This document shows, piece by piece, positions 44,000 to 54,494 of a stretch of DNA of 64,000 nt. Origin of the DNA: Cellvibrio polysaccharolyticus (lineage in GTDB: Bacteria > Pseudomonadota > Gammaproteobacteria > Pseudomonadales > Cellvibrionaceae). A program made the translations under genes and the position numbers. Location: NCBI RefSeq assembly GCF_015182315.1, contig NZ_PRDL01000001.1, positions 3,742,501 to 3,806,500 on the forward strand, given 5' to 3'. Position 1 is the stretch's first letter. Every line of letters starts with the position of its first letter. The notes under the pieces were generated by a model. The model was not told the DNA's origin. It ran no database searches and saw only the letters and a list, made by a program, of their open reading frames with translations.

Positions 44000-44890
44000 T
44001 CAGTTTTTTTCGCCGAGATGTTTTTCGGTAATATCCCTGAATTCCTGCTGATTGACCGGTTTTGTCAAATAGCTATCACACCCCGCCAACACACCTTTTA
44101 ACTGGTCAAACCGTGAAGAACGGCTGGTCAACATAATAATGGGCGTTAGCCGATTGAATGCCGAGCGCTTTATCAAGCGGCAGGCGGCATAACCATCGAG
44201 ACCAGGCATCACCACGTCCAGAAAAATCAAATCAAATGCCTGGCGGCCAGCGGCAGCCACAGCGGCATCACCATCGGCAACACACTCCAGCCCCACCTTG
44301 ATACTGTCAAACTCCATTTTCAGCTGTCTGCGCACGGCAAGGCTGTCGTCAGCAACCAACACTCTTGATGGCGCTTTTCCGTAAATTGCCGGTGGCTCCT
44401 GAACACCATCAACCGGCGTTGTTACCAGCGCCTGCTGGTTGGCAATCGAGCGGTCAAGCACTGACCCTGTTTCCGGCCCCGGCGGATAGTCAAGATAGCG
44501 AATAATATAATTGTCCAGGGTTGCCAGCAGCGCTGCGGCATCCAGCGGCCAGTGAAGCGTGAACTCATTGGTTTGAAGGTTGGCCGATGGCTGCTGATTC
44601 AGTTGTAATACCGGCCTTCGCTTTTCAGACGGCAATTCAATTTGAAATCGACGCCACGCCAGTACTGCCTGAGGGTTGTTGATGTTAATCAGAAATATAT
44701 CAGCGGCTCTTAACGACCCCATGGATTCGGGAGTACTGACATCGTTGATGGCAATCAATTCATAGCTGCGCGATTGATAGCGGGTTGTGTTGAAAACTCT
44801 TTGCAAAATTTCCAAACCCTTTTCACCAACGCCGATCACACCAACAGCAAAAATTTTGCCTGGCGCTTTTAAGGGAGACACCCGCATCAT
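44000..44890 (-). CDS. pilG: PilG-like regulator with N-terminal pseudo-receiver and C-terminal receiver
   Basis: 296 residues from ATG 44890 (AAGGA upstream; ATG 44887 is possible). The C-terminal ~120 residues are a full receiver (SRVLVADDSLAVRRQL, Asp225 in LIFLDVVMPGLDGY, Thr255, Lys277 in LTKPV), like PilG. Residues ~12-135 also follow receiver strand order (FAVGVIGV, YELIAIND, ADIFLININN, RPVLQLN, FTLHWPLD), but the phosphoacceptor becomes Asn and the KP lysine becomes WP. It is thus a tandem pseudo-receiver/receiver, unlike the ~135-residue single-domain PilG. It heads the minus-strand Pil-Chp operon. Confidence 0.78.
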   Translation of the reverse strand: MMRVSPLKAPGKIFAVGVIGVGEKGLEILQRVFNTTRYQSRSYELIAINDVSTPESMGSLRAADIFLININNPQAVLAWRRFQIELPSEKRRPVLQLNQQPSANLQTNEFTLHWPLDAAALLATLDNYIIRYLDYPPGPETGSVLDRSIANQQALVTTPVDGVQEPPAIYGKAPSRVLVADDSLAVRRQLKMEFDSIKVGLECVADGDAAVAAAGRQAFDLIFLDVVMPGLDGYAACRLIKRSAFNRLTPIIMLTSRSSRFDQLKGVLAGCDSYLTKPVNQQEFRDITEKHLGEKN

Positions 44891-45349
44891 CACACTATTT
44901 ATTCCTTGTCGTTTTAGCCTTCAAGTTTGACGATAGGATCGCCACTGTTGAGCGGTTCTCTTTCATTCTAGATGACCGCTGGCATCCGGCAATGTATTTA
45001 AGGCCGTTACATCAGGGAACCTGTGTTTTTCCACGCGCCAGCGACTGAGGTTATTCAGAAAAATTTATTTCCAACCGCTTTCGGCCTGAAGAAAAATACG
45101 GATTCCCTTTGCAATTCAAAACGCTAACGATGTTTAGCTGGATAAATTGAATGACTGCAATAAATAAAAACGCGCCATGTCCATAGCAAAATATCGGGTG
45201 ATTGCGGAACCATATAAAAATTTAATCTAAATGCAGGAATAGCAGATAACTAGACTGATGGCTGCCTGCAAAGAAAACCTGGCGGATTTAATCGTTATAA
45301 AAATGCTGTGCAGTACACAAACCGGCGATGCGGATAGTGAGGAAAATCT
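44891..45349. other. 459-bp divergent control region between the Pil-Chp operon and the MHYT gene
   Basis: AT-rich; no gene seen. It must hold the chemosensory operon promoter (minus) and the MHYT gene promoter (plus). TATAAA near 45296 is a possible -10 for the MHYT gene and GAGGAAA precedes its ATG. Confidence 0.5.
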
Positions 45350-46129
45350 ATGGAAATGGATGCCAGTTACAACGGGTTTCTGGTTGGGCTCTCTTTTTTA
45401 ATCGCCGTCTTTGGTTCCTTCACCGCGCTGCAATTAACCAACGGCATGAAATATTCCCGTAGCGGCCCGTCTACCGCGTGGATTATTGCCGCAGCGCTCT
45501 CATTGGGTGGTGGCGGCATCTGGACCATGCACTTTATTGGCATGCTCGCTTACCAGATTCCCTCCGATATTGGCTTCGATCCGTTGTTAACATTCCTGTC
45601 GCTGGTGGTAGCGGTGATTGCGGTTGGCGTGGGCATTACTATCGCGGTCAGCGGCAAGCTTTCTATGGTTCGGCTGATGGGGGCCGGCGTTTTTACCGGT
45701 GCCGGCGTAGCCTCCATGCACTACCTCGGCATGAAGGCCATGGTGATGCATGGCAGCATGCATTACGATTCGCTACTGGTGGGAATATCGGTTGCTATCG
45801 CGATTGTCGCCGCTACCATTGCGCTTTGGCTGGCGGTGAATTTGAAAGGCACGCTAACCATGCTGGGTGCGTCGGTGATTATGGCAATTGCGGTTTGCGG
45901 TATGCATTACACGGGAATGGCGGCGATGATTATGCACCATGACCACCTGATGGAACCCGCTATTATCGAAGGCTCCGTAAGCCCGATGACCATGGCACTT
46001 TTTATTTTCTGCGCGACCATGCTACTGTTGGTGATGTGCCTGATTATGTCACTCAGCCAATTGTCGATGCGAATGGAAGAAGAGTTTGTTGAAGAGCCAT
46101 TAGCGCCCCGAAGCGGTCACCAGGGCTGA
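45350..46129 (+). CDS. Stand-alone MHYT-domain membrane sensor
   Basis: 259 residues with seven predicted membrane helices and three MHYT motifs at WTMHFIGM, ASMHYLGM and CGMHYTGM, spaced about 60 residues apart. The Met and His residues have been proposed to bind copper for sensing oxygen, CO or NO. In most c-di-GMP proteins (MucR, NbdA) this domain is fused to GGDEF-EAL, whereas here only a ~30-residue acidic cytoplasmic tail (RMEEEFVEEPL) follows. It is divergent from the Pil-Chp operon. Its signalling partner is unknown. Confidence 0.88.
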   Translation: MEMDASYNGFLVGLSFLIAVFGSFTALQLTNGMKYSRSGPSTAWIIAAALSLGGGGIWTMHFIGMLAYQIPSDIGFDPLLTFLSLVVAVIAVGVGITIAVSGKLSMVRLMGAGVFTGAGVASMHYLGMKAMVMHGSMHYDSLLVGISVAIAIVAATIALWLAVNLKGTLTMLGASVIMAIAVCGMHYTGMAAMIMHHDHLMEPAIIEGSVSPMTMALFIFCATMLLLVMCLIMSLSQLSMRMEEEFVEEPLAPRSGHQG

Positions 46130-46145
46130 AAACACGGCTCATCCA

Positions 46146-46619
46146 CTAACCGTTGCAGGAAAGCGTCAGCGGATTTTCCAGACTGTAACCCTGCTCAAGA
46201 CACAGCGCCAGACACTCGCCAAGAAAGCAATTTATCTGCAACTTTTCATCACTCTGATACATTTGCCGATTGGGATACTCATAGCGCGGCCGCACACGCT
46301 TGTGGTTTTCCCATGCCAGCACTTCTGCCAACCGCGCATCGTGATACAAGCGCACCGTCAGTTTTGGCAGTTGTAACCAATCCACGGCGTTGGGTAAACG
46401 GATCGACAGTTGTTCAATTTGCACCGTGGTGGTGTAGCGGGATTTTTCAACAATACGAATTTGCAAACACTGATCCGCCATGCCGGCAGCCAGTGCGATT
46501 TGCCAGGTTTCGCGCAACGGTTGCCCGTGCATCAGTTTCAGCAAGCGATGGTAATTGGCTTCGCACTCTGCCATTTGCAGTGGAAAGTCTACCCGATAAC
46601 GTGTTTTTACAAACCCCAT
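46146..46619 (-). CDS. yqiB: DUF1249 protein (YqiB-like)
   Basis: 157 residues matching the DUF1249 family: the early region CEANYHRLLKLM, TVRLYHDARLAEVLAWENHK and YEYPNRQMYQSDEKLQINCFLGECLALCLEQG. Function is unknown. As in E. coli and Pseudomonas it follows nudF on the same strand. GAGAGG lies 5 bases before the ATG. Confidence 0.88.
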   Translation of the reverse strand: MGFVKTRYRVDFPLQMAECEANYHRLLKLMHGQPLRETWQIALAAGMADQCLQIRIVEKSRYTTTVQIEQLSIRLPNAVDWLQLPKLTVRLYHDARLAEVLAWENHKRVRPRYEYPNRQMYQSDEKLQINCFLGECLALCLEQGYSLENPLTLSCNG

Positions 46620-46640
46620 ACAACCTCTCTGTACACCGAC

Positions 46641-47273
46641 TCAGGCGGCGCCGACTGCTTGTTGCAAACGCTGGCGGTTGAGACTCAACCACAATAAACA
46701 AATCAATACCGCGGCATTATTAAATTGACCGCCGGTTAATGCTGCCATCACCTGATCGGCGGGCAGCACATGAAAACGTATATCTTCATTTTCGTCATCA
46801 AGACCAAATACGCCTTCTCTATTTTGCAGATTACACTGTGCGCAAAAAAGATGCATGCGCTCATCGGTACCGCCGGGGCTTGGAAAATACTGACAGATAA
46901 ACTCCAATGCCACATTTTCCACACCGGCTTCTTCTACCAGCTCCCGCAGCGCCACCGCCTCCGGGGTTTCTCCCGTTTCAACCATGCCGGCCACGACTTC
47001 CAGACACCAGGGAGAATTTTCAGCCAGCGCACCCACCCGGAATTGCTCAACCAAACCAACCAGATCATTCTCGGGGTCATATAACAGCACGCCCACCGCC
47101 GCACCGCGAATCACTACCTCACGGGTAAACGACCGGCTCCAACCGCCAGCAAACAGCCGGTGGCGCAGTGTCAGCTTTTCAATACGCAAAAAACCGCGGT
47201 ACATGGACTCGCGGTTTTCCACTTCAACATCGGCCCCGGTAAAGGGCGCGCAAGGCAGGGAGATCAAAGACAT
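46641..47273 (-). CDS. nudF: ADP-ribose pyrophosphatase (Nudix)
   Basis: 210-residue Nudix hydrolase that splits ADP-ribose to AMP and ribose-5-phosphate. The Nudix box is complete: GMVETGETPEAVALRELVEEAG (G-x5-E-x7-R-E-x2-E-E-x-G). An N-terminal beta domain for dimerisation precedes it. The conserved family segment YFPSPGGTDERMHLF lies downstream of the box. It is followed by yqiB at a 21-bp spacing, the standard pair. Confidence 0.94.
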   Translation of the reverse strand: MSLISLPCAPFTGADVEVENRESMYRGFLRIEKLTLRHRLFAGGWSRSFTREVVIRGAAVGVLLYDPENDLVGLVEQFRVGALAENSPWCLEVVAGMVETGETPEAVALRELVEEAGVENVALEFICQYFPSPGGTDERMHLFCAQCNLQNREGVFGLDDENEDIRFHVLPADQVMAALTGGQFNNAAVLICLLWLSLNRQRLQQAVGAA

Positions 47274-47312
47274 AATGGTGTCGGCTTATGACAATACAAG
47301 GAAACAGAATGC

Positions 47313-47340
47313 AAAACGCCAGAACAGTGTCTGGCGTTTT
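47313..47340 (-). terminator. Rho-independent terminator after thiDC
   Basis: 11-bp perfect stem (47313-47323 with 47330-47340), 6-nt loop. On the minus strand it ends in TTTT, 27 bases past the thiC stop and upstream of nudF. Confidence 0.82.
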
Positions 47341-47366
47341 GAGCGAAAAAACATCCGGCAGAAAGC

Positions 47367-49280
<1,914 letters not shown>

Positions 49281-49332
49281 TCATCTCCTCGGTTTTTTAT
49301 CTTTAAATAATAGTTTTAATAAGCTGTGTTTT

Positions 49333-50178
49333 TTACGCCTGGTGCCAGCGATAAAAATGGTGCACCGGCCCCGAGCCGTTACCGATGTGTAATGCATCGG
49401 AATGGCGAATGGCCTCGTGGATATAATCTTTGGCTTCTGTCACGGCATCTTTCAAAGACAGGCCTTTCGCCAGACCTGCCGCCACCGCCGAAGCGAGTGT
49501 GCAACCGGTGCCGTGGGTATTGCGGGTTTGCAAACGGGGTTTACTCAACCAGCAGGCTTCGCCAGCCGCCGTGAGCAGCAAATCAGTCGCTTCCGGTTCC
49601 TGCACATCGTGCCCGCCCTTGAGTAGCACCGCTGTAACACCCAACGCCAGCAAACCTTCGGCCTGACGAAGCATGGCATCACGACCGCTCACCACCCCGG
49701 TGTTCAGCAGCGCAGCCGCTTCGGGCAAGTTGGGAGTAATCAGCGTGGCGCGGGCGAGTAATTTGCGCATTTGTTCCATGGCATCTTCGGCCAGTAAACG
49801 GTCGCCACTGGTAGCAACCATCACCGGGTCAACGATCAGCGGCAAGTGCGGGTAATTGGCGAGGGAGGACTGCACAGTGGCAATAATATCGGCGGTGGCC
49901 AGCATGCCGGTTTTAATGGCGCGCACCGGAATATCGCTCAGTACCGAGTGAATTTGCTGTGCAACAAAATCGGGAGGAATGGGCAAAACGCCTTGCACGC
50001 CCAGGGTGTTTTGCGCCGTCAGAGAGGCAATCACGCTACAGCCAAAAACGCCGAGCGCAGAGAAGGTTTTCAAATCAGCCTGAATACCCGCGCCGCCGCC
50101 GCTATCGCTACCCGCGATGGTGAGCGCAATCGGTGTAACAACCGAGGGATTACCGGAAAAATGTTGTGTGGATGTCAA
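49333..50178 (-). CDS. thiD: Hydroxymethylpyrimidine/phosphomethylpyrimidine kinase
   Basis: 281-residue ribokinase-fold enzyme making HMP-pyrophosphate from HMP-phosphate, the step after ThiC. Motifs: TIAGSDSGGGAGIQADLKTF, IVDPVMVATSGDRLL and the anion hole THGTGCTLASAVAAGL. The start is TTG 50178: GGAG lies 6 bases upstream and there is no in-frame ATG nearby, so this looks like a genuine UUG start under TPP-riboswitch control. Confidence 0.95.
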   Translation of the reverse strand: MTSTQHFSGNPSVVTPIALTIAGSDSGGGAGIQADLKTFSALGVFGCSVIASLTAQNTLGVQGVLPIPPDFVAQQIHSVLSDIPVRAIKTGMLATADIIATVQSSLANYPHLPLIVDPVMVATSGDRLLAEDAMEQMRKLLARATLITPNLPEAAALLNTGVVSGRDAMLRQAEGLLALGVTAVLLKGGHDVQEPEATDLLLTAAGEACWLSKPRLQTRNTHGTGCTLASAVAAGLAKGLSLKDAVTEAKDYIHEAIRHSDALHIGNGSGPVHHFYRWHQA

Positions 50179-50182
50179 TGTC

Positions 50183-50223
50183 CGCTCCAGAATAACGATG
50201 GCGCAGGACAGACAGCAGGAGCG
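50183..50223 (-). promoter_or_regulatory. Candidate SD-sequestering pair of the TPP riboswitch
   Basis: On the minus strand CGCTCC (50223-50218) is exactly complementary to GGAGCG (50188-50183), which contains the thiD Shine-Dalgarno. Pairing would hide the ribosome-binding site. This suggests translational control. Confidence 0.5.
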
Positions 50224-50296
50224 AGCGGCTCATTAAACAATCAATAAGTCCAGCTCAAATCAGACAGGATCTGACGTCGTAATAAAAGACGCTCGT

Positions 50297-50370
50297 GACT
50301 CTCGTTCCCTACGCCGGTACTAACCGGATCAGGTGTGCGGGTATTTCTCAGCCTAAATAGCACCCCGACA
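50297..50370 (-). promoter_or_regulatory. TPP (THI element) riboswitch upstream of thiDC
   Basis: The minus strand carries the conserved aptamer blocks in order: GGGGTGC, GGCTGAGA, ATACCC, ACCTGATCCGG and CGTAGGGAA. It lies about 120 nt before the thiD start. Thiamin pyrophosphate binding should reduce thiD-thiC expression. Confidence 0.95.
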
Positions 50371-50375
50371 AGATG

Positions 50376-50551
50376 GCTGGCAGTCTAGAGAAGTCTGGCA
50401 AGGCTGTAAAGGCAGGCATGCGCGACAGCTTCTACTGACAGCCTGCGGCAGGCGCCGCTGTCATTATTGGTAGCCAGTTTCATGCTGGCGCGCTGAAGAT
50501 GACACAAGGTTTTGCAGAGATGTCCGGGCTCTTTTCAGCCCGGACTTTTTT
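50376..50551 (+). ncRNA. Candidate small RNA ending at an orphan terminator
   Basis: No plus-strand gene lies upstream, yet the plus strand bears a strong intrinsic terminator at 50522-50551. The 150 nt before it contain pairing segments such as CAGCCTGCGGCAGGC and CAGCTT..TGACAGCC. The 5' end and promoter are not defined, so the start is nominal. Confidence 0.3.
50522..50551 (+). terminator. Orphan Rho-independent terminator
   Basis: Perfect 9-bp stem GTCCGGGCT (50522-50530) and AGCCCGGAC (50537-50545), loop CTTTTC, then T6. It reads only on the plus strand and has no coding gene before it. Confidence 0.8.
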
Positions 50552-50860
50552 AGCCTGGGCTTTTTTCAGCCCCAGCTCTTTTCAACAAGGTGCATCCATT
50601 CACCGGGGTTCGGCGTCATAACCAAGGCTGCACCTTGATACAGGCGCGCCAGCACAGGGGTCGACAATAAAAACCGGGCTGCTGACGCGGCTTTTGCCCG
50701 AGCTGTGCGTCATAGGGGTAAACAACCCTGGTGAAGGTCATGACAATCATCATGTTTACTCTTTTTAACGGCTCAGGTTAGAGTGTCATCTCGACCCGCT
50801 ATGGCCAAACCTTTACACTCGACCGATTGGACGATTTTATTAGCCGGATACGCCACCCAC

Positions 50861-52240
50861 ATGAAAATATTCTCTAAAAGAACCACATTTTTCCTGCTTG
50901 TCAGCAGTCTGGCGCTTGCGCCCATTACCGCTTCCGCTGAAACCCTGCTCGATATTTACGAGCTGGCTTTGACCAACGATTCGCAATTGAAAGCCGACCG
51001 GGCAGCCTTTGAAGCCGGCCAGGAATACCGCACTCTCGGGCGCGCCAACCTGCTGCCACAAGTTATTGGTAGCGCCAGCTATAGCGAAAGTGACTCCGAC
51101 GTTCGCGACCGAATCGGCAACACCGTTACCCGCAGCAGTGATCGCACCCGCAGCGGCTGGACCGTTTCTCTGGATCAGCCCTTATTTAATATGGCCTCCT
51201 GGTACAGCTACCAGCAGGGCATCAAACTGTCCGAACAGGCAGAAGCCCAGTTCGGTGCCGATCAGCAAAGCCTGATTGTGCGGGTGGCCAATGCTTACTT
51301 TAACGTGCTGCGCTCGATTGATACGCTGGAAGCCACCATCGCCGAAGAAAATGCGCTGGAGCACCAGCTGGAACAAACCCAACAGCGTTTTGAAGTAGGC
51401 CTGACCGCCATTACCGAAGTGCATGAGGCCCAGGCCGCTTATGACAGCGCCACCGCCGCCACCTTCGAAGCTCGCGGTGCGCTGGGCATTGCTTATGAAG
51501 CGCTGGAAGTACTCACCGGCCGCAGCCACGACCAGGTTGCGCCACTGGCAGCGGATTTTCCGGTCGTTGCGCCGGTACCGGCTGACCGCCATCAGTGGGT
51601 AGAATTCTCGCTGAAAAATAACTACGGCCTTAAAGCAGCACGCCTCAGCGCCGATGCCGCCGGTGAAACCGCCAAAGGTGCTCGCTCCGGTCACCTGCCA
51701 ACCGTTTCTGCATCGCTGTCTTACAGTGACAACCGTGAAGATGGCGACCAGTTCGGCGCGCCTTTTGATACCCGCACCGATGGCAGCACCATCGGTATCA
51801 ATTTGAATGTTCCGCTGTACAGCGGCGGCGGCACCTCCAGCCGCACCCGCCAGGCCTATGCGCTGTTTACCCAGTCACAGGAAATTTACAACAACACCCA
51901 GCGCAATGTGATTCAGTCTGCCCGTGCGTTGCACCTGTCAGTTGAGACCGGCGTATCCCAGGTGTATGCCAGAAAGCAGGCCATTGTTTCCAGCCAAAGC
52001 GCTTTGGAAGCAACCCGCTCCGGTTATGAAGTGGGCACCCGCAACCTGGTAGAAGTACTGCAATCACAGCGTCAGCTGTACCAGGCGCGCCGCAACTATG
52101 CAACCGCGCTCTATGACTACATCATCAACACCATTCAGTTACGTGAAGTGGCCGGCATGTTGACCCCCGCCGATGTGCAGGAGATTGATCGCTGGCTGGA
52201 AGCCCAGGCACCGGTTAACCGCAACCAGTACATTCAGTAA
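50861..52240 (+). CDS. tolC: TolC-family outer-membrane efflux channel
   Basis: 459 residues from ATG 50861; 26 upstream in-frame codons are rejected because the signal peptide MKIFSKRTTFFLLVSSLALAPITASA begins here. Two repeated halves follow the TolC pattern: ETLLDIYELALTNDSQLKADRA, LPQVIGSASYS, DQPLFNMASWYSY, then NNYGLKAARLSADAA, LPTVSASLSYSDN, NVPLYSGGGTSS and YEVGTRNLVEVLQSQRQLY. It forms the trimeric exit duct for type I secretion and RND pumps. Neighbouring thiC and tolC occur in Pseudomonas too. A strong terminator follows. Confidence 0.94.
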   Translation: MKIFSKRTTFFLLVSSLALAPITASAETLLDIYELALTNDSQLKADRAAFEAGQEYRTLGRANLLPQVIGSASYSESDSDVRDRIGNTVTRSSDRTRSGWTVSLDQPLFNMASWYSYQQGIKLSEQAEAQFGADQQSLIVRVANAYFNVLRSIDTLEATIAEENALEHQLEQTQQRFEVGLTAITEVHEAQAAYDSATAATFEARGALGIAYEALEVLTGRSHDQVAPLAADFPVVAPVPADRHQWVEFSLKNNYGLKAARLSADAAGETAKGARSGHLPTVSASLSYSDNREDGDQFGAPFDTRTDGSTIGINLNVPLYSGGGTSSRTRQAYALFTQSQEIYNNTQRNVIQSARALHLSVETGVSQVYARKQAIVSSQSALEATRSGYEVGTRNLVEVLQSQRQLYQARRNYATALYDYIINTIQLREVAGMLTPADVQEIDRWLEAQAPVNRNQYIQ

Positions 52241-52257
52241 GCCATATACTGACACCA

Positions 52258-52297
52258 TAAAAAAACGCTGGCCTCCGCAAGGAGCCAGCGTTTTTTT
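52258..52297 (+). terminator. Rho-independent terminator after tolC
   Basis: Stem ACGCTGG-CTCC with GGAG-CCAGCGT (one bulged C), GCAA loop, flanked by A6 and T7. It can also end minus-strand transcripts. Confidence 0.9.
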
Positions 52298-52406
52298 ATG
52301 GTCACTCCAACATCCGTTTAGTGTGTCCCCACCTTAAAGGTGACTTCTGCCAAGTGATACTTAATGAACTACTTTGTGTTTATGCCACCAAACAGGTCAA
52401 CGCTAT

Positions 52407-54494
52407 TTAACCAATGGTGAAACGATGCCGGATTTCGTCTTCATCGGCTTCGTTAATCAAACCATTTTCATGCAGATAGGTGAGCGCAATCGAACCGGAT
52501 GCATCTAAAGAACATTCTGCCAACCGGATCAAATGAGGCTCCAGTTCATCGCGATACGAACCCAGCAGCGCGTCCATTTTCGACGAAGATTGCTCTTTGT
52601 AACGCCGATAACGCTCCAGAACCTCGTCACAAATGTTACTTATAAAAATAGGCCGGTCAAAAGAACCTTGCATGCTATCGACCGTCATCACAGCCTTGCG
52701 CGCCATGATCATTTGAGCACGATAATATTGCAGTTTTTCTTCCCGACTGAATTCATTGGATTTTTTGGAAAGCATTCTGCGAGAGAAGTTGACCAGCCGG
52801 TCAAAAACATCCCTCGAGTCGATATCCAGTTCAGGGTTGATAGCGTTATGTTGCGCACCTTCAATTTTCTCCAACTGCAACATTAATTTGCCATGAATTT
52901 TCCGATAAACATTTTCATTAACTTCACCGTTCACATATAAACGTTTCAGCGCCGTCAATTCAACACGAACCATAATAAAATGCAGCGATTGAACAAAAAC
53001 GTTCGACCCGTAACGTTCGATAAGGCTGGCGCGCTCTGTCTCGGCGGTGGCTATTTTATGGTTCACCTGTGCCACCAACCGCACATAATGCTCGTAGCTG
53101 ATAAATCCTTTTTTCAGATATTCCTGCAAGCGGGAACGTTCGGTTAACAAAAAGTAGACCCCCAGGTCTGACTTCTGTACCACCGAAAGCGGATTATGAT
53201 CCTCAATGTGATAACGACGCATCATGGGTCCGATAAGAGGCGCCTTGACGAACAAAGTAGCCAGAATGCAACCAATCGTCAGCGCCAGCAAAAAGTCTCT
53301 CGGGGAATGCTCATAAGTCCAGCCTTCAATGGTAAAGCCTTCCGGAATCATCAATACGATAATGATGGATAGCGCTCCACGGAGGCTTGCCCATGACATC
53401 AACTTTTGCCAGCTGAGCGGGATTTTCTCTTCCACGCCGCTCATGTTCAGCGGCAGCACCACACAGTACACAGAAACCATTCTTGCAAAAGCAACAACCA
53501 GCACCCCGATCAAAATAGGCAACCAGAGATCGCTGAAGTCCACCCCCGAACTGGCAAAAAGCAAGCCGGCTAATAAAAACACCAGCGAGTTGACGATAAA
53601 AGCCATGTGCTCAATCAGTTTGCTCAGATATTCGTCTACCTTGGGGGCGAGAATATTGCGGGAATAATTGCCCATAAACAGCGAGGCGACCGACGTAGCA
53701 ATAATCGAAGACACATGAAAGTATCCCAAATGATTGATCACCTCAGTCGTAATGAACACCAAATGCGCAGAAATGATTAATAAGGTTACCGTTACAAATT
53801 CGTTGCTGCGGGTTAATCGTAGAGCACGAGTGATCAATGCCGCCATTAAAAGCCCAATCGCAATACCGGACACGATCATGATGACAAAATCGGCTACGCC
53901 TTTTACAACCGTTTCCGAGCCTTGGAAGCCATAGGTTGCCACTCCCAGCAGAACGAAAAACAACGCGACTGCCGTACCATCATTGAAAAGACTTTCACCT
54001 TCAAAAATCATCCCCAGGCGCTTGGGAACTTTAAACTCCTTGAACAGGGAAAGCACCGCAACCGGGTCGGTAGGTGAGATCACTGCGCCAAATAGCAGAG
54101 CAATAATAAAGGGGATATTGATGCCAATCAGGGGAAGCAGCAGGTACAACAGTGAGGCGATAACCAGCGCAGAGACAAACAAGCCTGCAACCGACAAAAG
54201 CGAAATAGCCCAGGCACTTTCGAGCATTTTTCGAATGCTCATATTAAATCCCGATTCAAAAATCAATACGGGCAGGAATATGTAAAACAAAAGCTCCGGC
54301 GTCAGCACCAGATCGTTGAGGAAACCGAACACAACGCTTAAATACGGCAGGTTAACAATGGGCACCAGCAATACGCCCACCAGCACCAGCAAAACCGTAT
54401 AAGGCAATTTGAAACGTTTGGCGGCGAAGAAAATAACCGTAGAGAGAGCAATCAACACAAATAAAGACAGCGTTGATGTAAGACTTAACACCAT
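52407..54494 (-). CDS. CPA1-family Na+/H+ antiporter with long cytoplasmic C-terminus
   Basis: 695 residues. The N-terminal ~430 residues make about 12 membrane helices with the CPA1 motifs FGAVISPTDPVAVLSLF and FEGESLFNDGTAVALFFVL, including the ND pair that binds the cation, and LMSWASLRGALSIIIVLMIP. The remaining ~265 residues are a charged, helical cytoplasmic domain (from IEDHNPLSVVQKSD) without a motif I can name. It should exchange Na+ or K+ for H+ across the inner membrane. Monocistronic, between tolC and waaA. Confidence 0.9.
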   Translation of the reverse strand: MVLSLTSTLSLFVLIALSTVIFFAAKRFKLPYTVLLVLVGVLLVPIVNLPYLSVVFGFLNDLVLTPELLFYIFLPVLIFESGFNMSIRKMLESAWAISLLSVAGLFVSALVIASLLYLLLPLIGINIPFIIALLFGAVISPTDPVAVLSLFKEFKVPKRLGMIFEGESLFNDGTAVALFFVLLGVATYGFQGSETVVKGVADFVIMIVSGIAIGLLMAALITRALRLTRSNEFVTVTLLIISAHLVFITTEVINHLGYFHVSSIIATSVASLFMGNYSRNILAPKVDEYLSKLIEHMAFIVNSLVFLLAGLLFASSGVDFSDLWLPILIGVLVVAFARMVSVYCVVLPLNMSGVEEKIPLSWQKLMSWASLRGALSIIIVLMIPEGFTIEGWTYEHSPRDFLLALTIGCILATLFVKAPLIGPMMRRYHIEDHNPLSVVQKSDLGVYFLLTERSRLQEYLKKGFISYEHYVRLVAQVNHKIATAETERASLIERYGSNVFVQSLHFIMVRVELTALKRLYVNGEVNENVYRKIHGKLMLQLEKIEGAQHNAINPELDIDSRDVFDRLVNFSRRMLSKKSNEFSREEKLQYYRAQMIMARKAVMTVDSMQGSFDRPIFISNICDEVLERYRRYKEQSSSKMDALLGSYRDELEPHLIRLAECSLDASGSIALTYLHENGLINEADEDEIRHRFTIG

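Larger units (their letters stand above)
50371..50860. other. 490-bp gap between the thiDC riboswitch and tolC
   Basis: No protein gene. It contains an orphan terminator at 50522-50551 on the plus strand, a second imperfect hairpin (around 50552-50576), and the tolC upstream region. Confidence 0.6.
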
